From: an uncultured Clostridia bacterium
GTDB lineage: Bacteria > Bacillota > Clostridia > UBA1381
Direction: 5' to 3'
Assembly: GCA_904395315.1 (NCBI GenBank)
Contig: CAJFNT010000060.1
Coordinates: forward strand, 1 to 47,105
DNA: 47,105 bases
Shown: positions 8,384 through 16,891 of the stretch, piece after piece
How the letters are laid out: each line of letters begins with the position of its first letter
Position numbering within the stretch: position 1 is the first letter of the stretch
Program-made: the position numbers and the translations under genes
Notes under the pieces: model-generated
What the model was told of the DNA's origin: nothing
Seen by the model: only the letters and a program-made list of their open reading frames with translations
Database searches by the model: none

Positions 8384-10414
8384 TCAATTCATTATGATCT
8401 CAGTTGAAATAAGCGCGTCACAGCGTTTTTTTAATTCGGGATAATTTTCTATCCCCTTTTCAATTATTGATTTAGCAGCCTGCTGTGATAATTTCAGAAT
8501 ATTTCTGTCTTCAAACAGATTAGCGATTTTCATTTCGGGCAATCCGTGCTGACGTGTTCCGAAAAAATCTCCGGGACCTCTGAGCTTCAGATCCTGCTCG
8601 CTTATATAGAAGCCATCGTTTGAGATACACATGGTCTCCATTCTTTTTTTTGTAATTTCGTTATCGCTGTCTGTTATCAGTATACAGTATGCCTGGCTGC
8701 CTCCGCGTCCGACTCTGCCTCGGAGCTGATGCAGCTGGGACAGACCGAATCGTTCCGCGTTTTCTATCGCCATTATATTTGCGTTGGGAACATTTACCCC
8801 GACTTCGATAACAGTTGTGGCTACAAGGAGCTGTATCTGCCCCGAAGAAAATCCGTCCATGACTGAATCTTTATCTGCCGGTTTCATTTTTCCGTGCATA
8901 AGACCTACTTTTATATCGGGATATGACACGGCAAGCTTTTCCGCCAGGTCTTCGGCATTTTTCAGATCGCTGTTTTCTGTTTCGGCGACTAAAGGACAGA
9001 CAACGTATGCCTGCATTCCATTTCGTATATTTTTTGCGAGAAAATTATATACGCGTTTTCTCATTTCCGCTGTTACGGAATATGTTTTGACCGGTTTTCT
9101 TCCGGGAGGAAGTTCATCGATTATCGAGATATCGAGATCGCCGTATAATATGAGCGCAAGCGTTCTCGGTATAGGTGTGGCGGACATTATAAGCATATGG
9201 GGACATTTGCCTTTCGCAAGGAGTTTTGCCCGCTGCTCCACGCCAAAGCGATGCTGTTCGTCGGCAACCACAAATCCGAGATCCGAAAACTCAACGTTAT
9301 CCTGTATAAGGGCGTGTGTGCCTACGACAACATCCGCTTTACCGGATACTATATCCGATAAGGCTTCACGCTTTTCTTTCGCTTTCATGCTTCCTGTCAG
9401 CAGTATCACATTGATGTTTGTATCTTTGAACATATCGTTGAGAGAGTCGTAGTGCTGACGAGCTAATATTTCTGTGGGGGCCATCATTGCCGCTTGATAT
9501 CCATTTTTAACAGTCATGTATATTGCCGAAGATGCTACGGCGGTCTTTCCGGATCCAACATCACCCTGTACGAGTCTGTTCATCTGTTTTCCGGATCTGC
9601 AGTCCCGGCAGATCTCATTTATAGTGCGTTTTTGAGCTCCGGTAAGTTCAAACGGCAGCGTGTCGGTAAATTCTCTAATGCATTTCACATCGTCAAAAAT
9701 CAGTCCTGTATTCGATTTGTTTTTGTCTTTCCTTTCGTTGAGCGCAAGCTGTAAGATCAAAAGCTCTTCAAATACGAATCGTTCACGAGCTATATTGTAG
9801 CTTTCAAAATCTGATGGAAAATGAATATTATGCATAGAGAAGTTTATTTCTGCTATTTTATATTTATTTCTTATTTCCTCCGGAATATATTCCTCCAGCT
9901 CTCCGGCGTCTTTAAGGGCAAGCTCCATAGTCGACTGAACGACTTTTTGGGACAGACCGTGAGTTAGTGGATACAGAGGTATTATTTTTCCTGTAAACCG
10001 TTCATTTCCGGCTTTTTCGTAAACGGGTGCGGTTATTTGCACGCGTCCCTGTTTCCCTCTTGTTATTTTGCCGAAAAAGATATATTCCTCTCCCTCTTTA
10101 AAGTTATTTTTTACATATTTATTGTTGTACCACACGAGATTGATCATTCCGGAATCATCGAAGACCTGCATAGAGGATATGAGCATATTCCTGCGCACAT
10201 ATCTGTCTATAGGGAGATTGTATACCTTAGCCTTGATACAAACCGTTTCACCCTCTATACATTCGGCGATAGGTTTGATCTTCGATCTGTCTTCGTGTGA
10301 TCGGGGAAAGAAATAAAGAAGATCGCCTACTGTATAGATATTTTTTTTTGCAAATTCGGCGGCGCGCTTTTCACCTACACCTTTTAGATATCTAATAGGA
10401 GAATCTAAACTCAT
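8384..10414 (-). CDS. recG: ATP-dependent DNA helicase RecG
   Basis: 676 residues, normal length for RecG. The N-terminal wedge/OB region (about 1-240) starts SPIRYLKGVGEKRAAEF, followed by Walker A QGDVGSGKTAVA (about 285), the RecG-type DEQHRFGVEQR box, MSATPIPRTLAL, and motif VI QLRGRVGRGGSQAYC. RecG drives reversal of stalled replication forks and processes Holliday junctions and R-loops. Last gene of the cca-xer-asp23-recG operon; its ATG lies 2 bases after the upstream stop, with a GGAAGAT Shine-Dalgarno inside that gene. No terminator is seen after it. Confidence 0.95.
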   Translation of the reverse strand: MSLDSPIRYLKGVGEKRAAEFAKKNIYTVGDLLYFFPRSHEDRSKIKPIAECIEGETVCIKAKVYNLPIDRYVRRNMLISSMQVFDDSGMINLVWYNNKYVKNNFKEGEEYIFFGKITRGKQGRVQITAPVYEKAGNERFTGKIIPLYPLTHGLSQKVVQSTMELALKDAGELEEYIPEEIRNKYKIAEINFSMHNIHFPSDFESYNIARERFVFEELLILQLALNERKDKNKSNTGLIFDDVKCIREFTDTLPFELTGAQKRTINEICRDCRSGKQMNRLVQGDVGSGKTAVASSAIYMTVKNGYQAAMMAPTEILARQHYDSLNDMFKDTNINVILLTGSMKAKEKREALSDIVSGKADVVVGTHALIQDNVEFSDLGFVVADEQHRFGVEQRAKLLAKGKCPHMLIMSATPIPRTLALILYGDLDISIIDELPPGRKPVKTYSVTAEMRKRVYNFLAKNIRNGMQAYVVCPLVAETENSDLKNAEDLAEKLAVSYPDIKVGLMHGKMKPADKDSVMDGFSSGQIQLLVATTVIEVGVNVPNANIMAIENAERFGLSQLHQLRGRVGRGGSQAYCILITDSDNEITKKRMETMCISNDGFYISEQDLKLRGPGDFFGTRQHGLPEMKIANLFEDRNILKLSQQAAKSIIEKGIENYPELKKRCDALISTEIIMN

Positions 10415-10416
10415 TT

Positions 10417-10779
10417 TTATCTTCCCAATGTGTCTACGCCTTCGACACGTACCGTGACTTTTTTTATGGGTATTCCCATATTGTCTCCGAGCTCAGAGCG
10501 CACCGAGGCGGATATGTTTTTGCACACATTTGCCGCGTTTGCGCCGTATCGGCATATCACATATATCTCAACATTCAATCCGTCAGCCTCTTTTATAAGA
10601 TAAACTCCTTTGGTACCGCCTTTACCAAGAAGTATCCTTGTCAGGTCTCCGCGTTTGCTCTTATCAGTCATTTCTGCAACACCGTCTGTGTTTTTAGCTA
10701 TATATTCAGCAGCTTGCAGCGCGGCTTTTTTTGATACCGTGACTGTGCCCATGCTGTGTTCTTTCTTATTGTTGGTCAT
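10417..10779 (-). CDS. Asp23/Gls24 family protein
   Basis: 120 residues; GGAGG lies 9 bases before the ATG. After a short polar start it has the family pattern GTVTVSKKAALQAAEYIA, GVAEM, GVYLIKEADGLNVEIYVICRYGANAANVCKNISASVRSEL and VRVEGV. Members of this family (YloU/AmaP-linked) are small alkaline-shock or envelope-associated proteins. In many Firmicutes yloU sits before the fatty acid kinase gene fakA and recG; here no fakA-like gene lies between. It overlaps the recombinase gene by 14 bases, so translation is probably coupled. Confidence 0.88.
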   Translation of the reverse strand: MTNNKKEHSMGTVTVSKKAALQAAEYIAKNTDGVAEMTDKSKRGDLTRILLGKGGTKGVYLIKEADGLNVEIYVICRYGANAANVCKNISASVRSELGDNMGIPIKKVTVRVEGVDTLGR

Positions 10780-11842
10780 GACTGTTTCCCTCCTGTTCGC
10801 CGCTTGTTATTTCAAAATTACGCATTATTTCTTTGCGTTTTTCGACCGCGTATTGCGTGTAGTATCTATGAGTGACTTCTATATTTTTATGTCCCATAAG
10901 TTCGGCAACCATTTTGATATCCACACCGTCAGCGATCATATTGCAGGCAAATGTGCGCCGTAAGGCGTGCGGATGCATTTTATCGGGATCGGTTATGCCC
11001 GCGGCGATGCAATATGACTTCAGATTTTTTTCAACAGTCTGAGGACTGATGCGTTTTCCGTTGCGGCTTATGAACAGCGCGTCTTCATCCTTGACATTTT
11101 TCATTTCGAGACGCTCTTCCATATATTTGAGCAGTTCATTTTCGACCTGCAGCGGCATGAATATCTCTTGCTGATCGCCGCCTTTTCTGGTAACTATAAA
11201 TGATGAGGATCCAAAATCGACATCGTTCACATTAAGGTTCACAAGCTCGCTTACACGGCAGCCGGTGCCGAGATATGTTATGAAAAGAGCTATATCGCGC
11301 TGTTTTCTGTTAAGATATGATGCGCGGCTCCGGCCGGTAAAATAGTTTTCACCGTTATACAGAACATCTATCAGATTGACAGTGTCTTGTGTTGTAAGCG
11401 GACGTTTCATCTTCTGATGTATTTTTTTAAAATCCAGTTTGTCAGTTATATTGCTGTCAATAAGATCATTTTTGTAAAGATACAGATAAAGTCCGCGTAT
11501 CCCGGAAAGCTTGCGGTTTATACCGTATTCGCTGTTTCTTCGCGTACGCCTTATGATCTTTCCCTCCGCATTGGTATACTCGCTTTCGTATTCACGGAGA
11601 TAGGCCTTGAAACCGTTTAGATCGCGCAGCGTAACTTCTCCGAGTTCTTTGGGGGTAAAATCCTCGATAGATTTGATATTGCGGAATTTGAACCGCCTTA
11701 GGTATTCGAGGAAGGTACGTATATCGATGCTGTAGCCTATCTGCGTGTTCACGCTTTCTCCGTCGTATGCTATCTCAATATAGTCAAAAACGAAGTCAGG
11801 AAGCTTAGTCAGTATTTTTGTAAGATCTATGTATTTGCTCAT
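10766..11842 (-). CDS. Tyrosine recombinase XerC/XerD type
   Basis: 358 residues. The N-terminal SAM-like core-binding domain (about 15-165) is followed by a catalytic domain with all expected residues: Arg in GTGCRVSELVNL, Lys in TRKGGDQQE, HxxR in HPHALRRTFACN, His in LMGHKNIEVTHRYY and the Tyr nucleophile in that last motif. Xer enzymes resolve chromosome dimers at dif. Position in an operon with cca, asp23 and recG, and no att-like repeats around it, argue for a housekeeping role and not a phage integrase. The start overlaps the cca stop by 4 bases (ATGA). It is longer than classic XerC (about 300), mainly from an extended linker around 110-170. Confidence 0.88.
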   Translation of the reverse strand: MSKYIDLTKILTKLPDFVFDYIEIAYDGESVNTQIGYSIDIRTFLEYLRRFKFRNIKSIEDFTPKELGEVTLRDLNGFKAYLREYESEYTNAEGKIIRRTRRNSEYGINRKLSGIRGLYLYLYKNDLIDSNITDKLDFKKIHQKMKRPLTTQDTVNLIDVLYNGENYFTGRSRASYLNRKQRDIALFITYLGTGCRVSELVNLNVNDVDFGSSSFIVTRKGGDQQEIFMPLQVENELLKYMEERLEMKNVKDEDALFISRNGKRISPQTVEKNLKSYCIAAGITDPDKMHPHALRRTFACNMIADGVDIKMVAELMGHKNIEVTHRYYTQYAVEKRKEIMRNFEITSGEQEGNSHDQQ

Positions 11843-13182
11843 TTGAATCTCTTCCTTTTTAATTCCGCGGCGCGAAGTATCAGACGGCTGCGGGTGTTTA
11901 ATTCAGGATTGATTATGACCTCATTGAGCAGTGTTTTCAGCGCGTCTCCTATTTCTCTTCCCTGCTTGTAACCTATTTTCATAAGATCGGTCCCGTTCAC
12001 AACAAGATCCGATATCTTATAGGGCTGATTCTGCGCTATGACATTTCTGTAGATAGATAGGGCGCCGTTTATCCTCTTCAGTTTTTCCGGGAAGTGCTCG
12101 GGGTTTTTAGCCATATTATCCGCTTTCTGGAGTAGAAGAAGTTTCTCAAACAGTTCGGCGCCGGTCTTGGACATCATCCTTTTTACCGCTGTATATGTCG
12201 GTTCGACACGATAATCATGGTTTTCCACAAGCAGCGCAATATCGCGTATTGACGCCGAATCCATATGGAGCCTGTGGAGCACATCGAGAGCTATCCTGCG
12301 GCTTTCACGGTGATGACCGTAGAAATGGATTATCCCGTTGGAGTCTGTTGACGGACAGCATGGCTTTCCGGTGTCGTGCAGCAGAGCGGCCCAGCGCAGT
12401 GTCAAGTCCGTGGGAGTGTTCTTTACAGTCTGCATTATATGCTCGCCGACGTCATATATATGATACTTATTTCTCTGAGGCTCTCCGAAACAACGGTCAA
12501 GCTGAGGTATGATGAATTTGAGCAGTCCGAGCCTGTGCAGATCGCGTACATAGTCCGGGTGTTCTGAAAGCAGTATCTTATTGAGTTCTTCAAGTATACG
12601 CTCCGAGCTTACCTTTTTTATCAGAACAGCGCATTTTCTTATTGCCCGCTCTGTTTCAGGCTCTATCGTGAAATCAAGCACAGCCCTGAAACGGACGGCG
12701 CGCAGCATCCTTAGAGCGTCCTCGGTGAATCTTTTTTCGGGGTCTCCCACGCAGCGGATCACCTTATTTTTTATATCGTCTGTTCCGCCGAAAAAATCGA
12801 GCACGCCGGAATCGGGGCTGTACATCATTGCGTTTATCGTAAAATCGCGGCGCAGACAATCTTCGCGCACGTCGTCGATGAATTCAACATCGGAAGGATG
12901 ACGGCTGTCCCCGTATTCACCCTCGCGGCGAAAAGTGGTCACCTCGTAACCGGTTTTGTTGCGTATTACCGTGACTGTGCCGTGTTTGAGACCTGTGTCG
13001 ATAGTGCGGCTGAATATGCGCTTTACCTCTTCGGGTCTGGCATTAGTTGCAATATCATAGTCGTGTGGCGTTTTGCCCATTATGACATCGCGCACCGCAC
13101 CGCCCGCGATATAAGCCTCGTATCCGGCAGCTTTTATTTTATTGACGACAGATAAAGCGCCTTCGTCGGCAATTGACCACAT
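11839..13182 (-). CDS. cca: CCA tRNA nucleotidyltransferase
   Basis: 447 residues from the ATG at 13182, chosen because GGCGGTGA lies 6 bases upstream; a longer frame to 13263 would overlap the promoter region. Class II nucleotidyltransferase marks: AYIAGGAVRDVIMGKTPHDYDIAT (GGxVRD and DxD metal site, about residues 24-46), RRDFTINAM, EDALRMLRAVRF for nucleotide and tRNA binding, then an HD domain with LLHDTGKP (about 255) and HHRESRRIA. The enzyme adds or repairs the 3' CCA end of tRNAs. The HD domain suggests phosphohydrolase activity as well. First gene of the cca-xer-asp23-recG operon. Confidence 0.92.
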   Translation of the reverse strand: MWSIADEGALSVVNKIKAAGYEAYIAGGAVRDVIMGKTPHDYDIATNARPEEVKRIFSRTIDTGLKHGTVTVIRNKTGYEVTTFRREGEYGDSRHPSDVEFIDDVREDCLRRDFTINAMMYSPDSGVLDFFGGTDDIKNKVIRCVGDPEKRFTEDALRMLRAVRFRAVLDFTIEPETERAIRKCAVLIKKVSSERILEELNKILLSEHPDYVRDLHRLGLLKFIIPQLDRCFGEPQRNKYHIYDVGEHIMQTVKNTPTDLTLRWAALLHDTGKPCCPSTDSNGIIHFYGHHRESRRIALDVLHRLHMDSASIRDIALLVENHDYRVEPTYTAVKRMMSKTGAELFEKLLLLQKADNMAKNPEHFPEKLKRINGALSIYRNVIAQNQPYKISDLVVNGTDLMKIGYKQGREIGDALKTLLNEVIINPELNTRSRLILRAAELKRKRFK

Positions 13183-13253
13183 TTTTTTCACCGCCTTTCC
13201 TCGATATTTTTCAAGCGCTCGATCGCGCTCTCGGTCATTCGTATATACTAATA

Positions 13254-13282
13254 ATTTTATCACAAATCAAAGCGGAGGTCAA
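13254..13282 (-). promoter_or_regulatory. Promoter of the cca operon
   Basis: On the minus strand TTGACC (13282-13277), 17 bases, TAAAAT (13259-13254), about 70 bases before the chosen cca start. Confidence 0.7.
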
Positions 13283-13391
13283 TACAAATATTATTAATGA
13301 CGCATAAACGGGACGGATCGGGATATGAGGTCTTGAGTGAAAAAGAACGTGATAAAAATAACAAACTTTTAAAACTTTTTACCGCGCGATA

Positions 13392-13420
13392 TTGACTTTT
13401 AAGGAAATTTGTTGTATTAT
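13392..13420 (+). promoter_or_regulatory. Promoter of the [FeFe] hydrogenase gene
   Basis: TTGACT (13392-13397), 17 bases, TATTAT (13415-13420), about 45 bases before the start codon. Confidence 0.7.
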
Positions 13421-13464
13421 AAGGATAGGGAAATATTTTTATAAAACTACAAGGGGAATTGAAT

Positions 13465-14952
13465 ATGAAACGAGACGACATCAGATTTGAGCTGAAACAT
13501 GAAGTACTCAAAGAGGTTGCCGAGAATGAATTCAACGGCACACTTGATAAGGAAGCGATCGATAAGATCCCGTTCAATATAATACCGGGGATAACGCCGC
13601 GTTTCCGCTGCTGTGTATATAAGGAGCGGGAGATAATCCGTCAGCGTGTGCGTTTGGCTATGGGTCAGACACCGATCCCGGAGAATAATGTTGAAAAGCT
13701 CGCGGTAAACACTCATGTTGTACAGGTGATACCAGCGGCATGCGAGGGATGCCCGATAAACAGGTTCCAGGTGACCGAGAACTGCCAGAACTGTATGCAG
13801 AAGGCTTGTCAAAAGGCATGCGCGTTCGGCGCTATAAGCATCACGCCGAAAGGGGCATACATAGACCAGTCAAAATGCCGTGAATGCGGCAGATGCGCGG
13901 AGGCGTGTCCTTATCATGCGATAGCGGACCTTATGCGTCCGTGCAAGAGGAGCTGTGAGGTGAACGCGATCTCCATCGGAGGAGACAAGCTTGCGTCTAT
14001 CGACAATAAGAAATGCATTGCCTGCGGACATTGTGCGGTCGCGTGTCCGTTCGGAGCTATTTCGGATATTTCGTACATAACACATGTCATAAACGCGATA
14101 AAAGATCCGGAGCGTGTTACAGTCGCGATCCCGGCGCCCGCGGCGGAAGGTCAGTTCGGACCTACGGTGACTATTGGAAGACTGAAGACGGCTTTAAAGA
14201 AGCTTGGCTTCGACTATGTCTACGAGGTAGCGCTCGGCGGAGACCTTGTGTCTATGAACGAGGCAAAAGAGCTGATAGAGAAAAAGAGCGAGGGCAAAAA
14301 GATGACAACGTCGTGCTGTCCCGCATTTGTAAACCTTATAAGAAAGCATTATCCGGAACTTATGGAATATGTTTCGACAACGGTATCTCCGATGCAGGCT
14401 AATGTCAGATATATACAGGAGAAGCATCCGGGAGCGTATATTGTGTTCATAGGTCCGTGTATTGCGAAGAAATTCGAGGCTGAAATGATGGAAGCGCCAG
14501 ACGCTGTAATGACATTTGAGGAACTCAATGCTGTGTTCGACGCCAAAAGAATAGACCCGTCTGAATGCGAAGAAGAGATATCGCCGGACGCGACATCATA
14601 CGGCCGTCGGTTCTCGGCTTCCGGAGGCGTCGCTCAGTCTGTTATAAAGGCGGCAGCGGAAAACGGATGCACGGATATAAAGGCGAGACCATGCTCGGGA
14701 GTAAAAGAGTGCAAGGTGGCTCTTGCTATGTTCAAGGTGGGAAAACTGCCGGAGGATATAATCGAGGGAATGGCATGCGAAGGCGGATGCATCGCAGGCC
14801 CGGGCTCAATAGCTACGCTGCAGCAGCTTAAGGCGGCGCGTATGAAGAAGATAAAGGGCAAGGACAATGATTCGATAACAGATATGCTTACGAAAATGGA
14901 TGCCAATGACGTAGATATGGTACGCACGAGTTTTGATATGCCGAATGCCTGA
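13465..14952 (+). CDS. Monomeric [FeFe] hydrogenase, group B-like
   Basis: 495 residues from ATG 13465 (AAGGGG 8 bases upstream; a TTG at 13459 also fits). N-terminal region with RFRCCVYKEREIIRQRVRLAMG and a cysteine cluster CEGC (about 93) and CQNC (about 106) precedes two ferredoxin-type [4Fe-4S] motifs, CRECGRCAEACP (about 138) and CIACGHCAVACP (about 184). The H-cluster domain has TSCCPAF (about 282), GPCIAKK (about 330) and CEGGCIAGPG (about 438); these replace the TSCCPxW, MPCxxKxxE and ECPGGCxxGGGQ forms of group A enzymes and match the group B pattern. Hydrogenases of this kind interconvert protons and H2, probably with ferredoxin. No HydE, HydF or HydG maturase genes are in the window. 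Confidence 0.88.
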   Translation: MKRDDIRFELKHEVLKEVAENEFNGTLDKEAIDKIPFNIIPGITPRFRCCVYKEREIIRQRVRLAMGQTPIPENNVEKLAVNTHVVQVIPAACEGCPINRFQVTENCQNCMQKACQKACAFGAISITPKGAYIDQSKCRECGRCAEACPYHAIADLMRPCKRSCEVNAISIGGDKLASIDNKKCIACGHCAVACPFGAISDISYITHVINAIKDPERVTVAIPAPAAEGQFGPTVTIGRLKTALKKLGFDYVYEVALGGDLVSMNEAKELIEKKSEGKKMTTSCCPAFVNLIRKHYPELMEYVSTTVSPMQANVRYIQEKHPGAYIVFIGPCIAKKFEAEMMEAPDAVMTFEELNAVFDAKRIDPSECEEEISPDATSYGRRFSASGGVAQSVIKAAAENGCTDIKARPCSGVKECKVALAMFKVGKLPEDIIEGMACEGGCIAGPGSIATLQQLKAARMKKIKGKDNDSITDMLTKMDANDVDMVRTSFDMPNA

Positions 14953-15017
14953 TATCGCTTATAGATATTGACTTATAGTTGATCAAAATACGGTATCAAT
15001 TTAGTGTAAAATATCAA

Positions 15018-15046
15018 TTGATAAATTTTATAACAAGTGGTATAAT
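15018..15046 (+). promoter_or_regulatory. Promoter of the DUF2798 gene
   Basis: TTGATA (15018-15023), 17 bases, TATAAT (15041-15046). A transcript from here would have an untranslated leader of about 170 bases. Confidence 0.75.
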
Positions 15047-15052
15047 ATCTAA

Positions 15053-15224
15053 GAATTGAATATCGGCGCGGAAACGCATTTTTTATGGTTTAATTGGAAA
15101 CGACACATGCTTCAAGGTATGAAAACGAACAACACATTGAGGCATGTGTTTTTTTGCGCCATAAAATCAGGGTATGACCTCAAAATCACGCCTAATATTT
15201 AATTTTACAAGGAGAGTATTGCAT
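15053..15224 (+). promoter_or_regulatory. Structured leader with terminator-like hairpin (possible cis-regulator)
   Basis: Between the promoter and the DUF2798 start is a stem ACACATGCTTCAA / TTGAGGCATGTGT (15103-15148, one G-T pair) with a 21-base loop and T7 at 15149-15155, that is an intrinsic terminator before the gene. TTTTATGG (about 15083-15090) can pair with CCATAAAA (about 15159-15166), and GGCGC (about 15065) with GCGCC (about 15156), so structures that enclose or compete with the terminator exist. It does not fit the riboswitch classes I know. Attenuation is an inference. Confidence 0.5.
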
Positions 15225-15725
15225 ATGCCAAAAACAAAACTTCAGGACTTAGTATTCACACTTATGATGGTATTTGTCATGGTCTACGGTATGGTCTGCT
15301 ATAATATAGCGCTTGACAGGGGAGCTATGACAAATGACATTTTTCTTCTCGCGTTCGGAGAGATGGTGATAATGTATCCTATAGCATTTATCACTGAATT
15401 CTTTATTGTGGGAAAACTTGCGCAGAAGCTCGCGTTTCGTTTTGTCACACCCGGAAAAGATAATATGATATTTGTTATCTTGGCTATTTCTTCAATGACC
15501 GTATGTTTAATGTGCCCTATAATGAGCTTTTTTGCCGCGCTGCTTTTCAAGCATCCGGGTATACAGCTTATCGCGGTATGGATAGAAGTATCGGCAAAGA
15601 ACTTCCCTATGGCGCTTTGCTTCCAGATATTCTTTGCAGGGCCTTTTGTAAGACTGATATTCAGGCATGGGCTTGCGCTTGTGAAGAGCGGCAAGAGAGA
15701 AGAAAATGTGCCGGCAGAAAAATAA
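15225..15725 (+). CDS. DUF2798 family membrane protein
   Basis: 166 residues from ATG 15225 (AAGGAG 10 bases upstream). Four hydrophobic segments are seen: about 8-28, 45-65, 82-105 and 115-145. The arrangement KLQDLVFTLMMVFVMVYGMVCYN, then EMVIMYPIAFITEFFIVGKLAQKLAF and LCFQIFFAGPFVRLIFR fits the DUF2798 family of small integral membrane proteins, whose function is unknown. The gene is alone, with its own promoter, a long leader with a terminator-like hairpin, and a strong terminator behind it, so conditional expression is likely. Confidence 0.75.
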   Translation: MPKTKLQDLVFTLMMVFVMVYGMVCYNIALDRGAMTNDIFLLAFGEMVIMYPIAFITEFFIVGKLAQKLAFRFVTPGKDNMIFVILAISSMTVCLMCPIMSFFAALLFKHPGIQLIAVWIEVSAKNFPMALCFQIFFAGPFVRLIFRHGLALVKSGKREENVPAEK

Positions 15726-15733
15726 AATATGTA

Positions 15734-15779
15734 TTGCTCCGCGGCGGGAGAGCGAAACGATGCCGCGGAGCGTTTTTTT
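15734..15779 (+). terminator. Terminator of the DUF2798 gene
   Basis: GCTCCGCGGC and GCCGCGGAGC form a perfect ten-pair stem followed by GTTTTTTT. Confidence 0.9.
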
Positions 15780-15853
15780 ATTTAAACATTATTCAAATAT
15801 GGGATCAAGCTTTGGATACAGGCACATAAACAGGTCATAGAACGATTGTTCGA

Positions 15854-15882
15854 TTGACATAAGCATATGGATTTGGTATAAT
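15854..15882 (+). promoter_or_regulatory. Promoter of the exonuclease-addB-addA operon
   Basis: Perfect consensus: TTGACA (15854-15859), 17 bases, TATAAT (15877-15882). The leader contains a CCGGCA/TGCCGG hairpin at about 15913-15935. Confidence 0.85.
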
Positions 15883-15961
15883 TATTTTGTTGATGATCTG
15901 AAAGAGAAATGGACCCGGCAGGAGGGACCTTGCCGGTACAGGAAAGGTGTGAAAGCGGGGA

Positions 15962-16879
15962 ATGAATTATGTGGTGCTGGATATGGAGTGGAACGACACG
16001 TCTCCTAAATCGAAAAACAGTAAAGGACTGATCTTGAATCATGAGATAATCCAGATCGGCGCGGCCAAGATGAATGAGAAGCGCGAGATAATCGGCACGT
16101 TCAAGGCGGATGTAAAACCTAAGGTATATAAAAAGATCCGTGACAGCGTGACCGAGCTCACGGGTATAACGGCAAAGATGCTTGAAAACGGACGATGGTT
16201 CGACGATGTTATCGAGGACTTCAAAAAATGGTGCGGAGAAGATTTTATTCTGCTCACATGGGGAAACGAGGATATACCCGTCCTCAGGAACAATCTTGAC
16301 TATTTTGGAATGGACACCGGATGGATGCCGTTTTTTTTCAACGCGCAGGCGATCTTCAATATGCAGACCGAAAATAAGGGCAGGGCGTTCAGTTTGGAAT
16401 ATGCTATGGAATTCTGCGGTGTAAAAGAGGACTGCAGGATGCATGACGCGCTGAATGACGCTGTATGCACAGCAAAGGTATGCGCGAAGTTTGATATAGA
16501 GGACGGCATCGTAAGCAGTGATGAATATGACGGCACGGAGTTCGGAAGGATAGATGTGCCGATGAACACGCGCCGAGAGATAAGTTTTGGTTTCAGATCC
16601 ATGTGTGACGCGTTTGACAACGGTTTTTCGGTGCCCATATGCCCTGAGTGCGGACTTGGGATAGAGGATATAATCTGGTACAGGGTAAGCGATGAAAAGG
16701 TCATAGCGGACGGATATTGCCCTGATCATGGCGATTATGCCGTAGTGATAACGCATAAGAAACTTTCGGAAAAAATGACGGAGACAGTAAAGAGTACATA
16801 CGCTATCGACAGGATCAACGAGGCATATTTTGATTTTGTCGAGAGCAGGGCTGAAGAGATCGGTGAAGAAGATCTGTAG
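15962..16879 (+). CDS. DEDD-family 3'-5' exonuclease (KapD/ERI-like) with C-terminal zinc motif
   Basis: 305 residues. Exo I motif VVLDMEWN (D7, E9) at the start, Exo II region LTWGNEDIPVLRNNLDYF with Asp, and Exo III MHDALNDAVCTAKV (H and D, about 160-170) are those of DnaQ-like RNase T/KapD exonucleases. The C-terminal part carries CPECG (about 224) and CPDHGDY (about 249), likely a small zinc ribbon. It lies 12 bases ahead of addB in the same operon, so a role beside AddAB in DNA end processing is possible, but ERI-like relatives act on RNA. Substrate cannot be told from sequence. Confidence 0.8.
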   Translation: MNYVVLDMEWNDTSPKSKNSKGLILNHEIIQIGAAKMNEKREIIGTFKADVKPKVYKKIRDSVTELTGITAKMLENGRWFDDVIEDFKKWCGEDFILLTWGNEDIPVLRNNLDYFGMDTGWMPFFFNAQAIFNMQTENKGRAFSLEYAMEFCGVKEDCRMHDALNDAVCTAKVCAKFDIEDGIVSSDEYDGTEFGRIDVPMNTRREISFGFRSMCDAFDNGFSVPICPECGLGIEDIIWYRVSDEKVIADGYCPDHGDYAVVITHKKLSEKMTETVKSTYAIDRINEAYFDFVESRAEEIGEEDL

Positions 16880-16891
16880 GAGGTTAATGAA

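Noticed and set aside
10766-11842. Xer-type recombinase as a phage or element integrase
   Set aside because: It is embedded and overlapping in an operon with cca, asp23 and recG, with no element-like neighbours.
15053-15224. Leader as a guanidine-II, fluoride or preQ1 riboswitch
   Set aside because: ACGA occurs twice but not as loops of paired hairpins, and the fluoride and preQ1 core sequences are absent.
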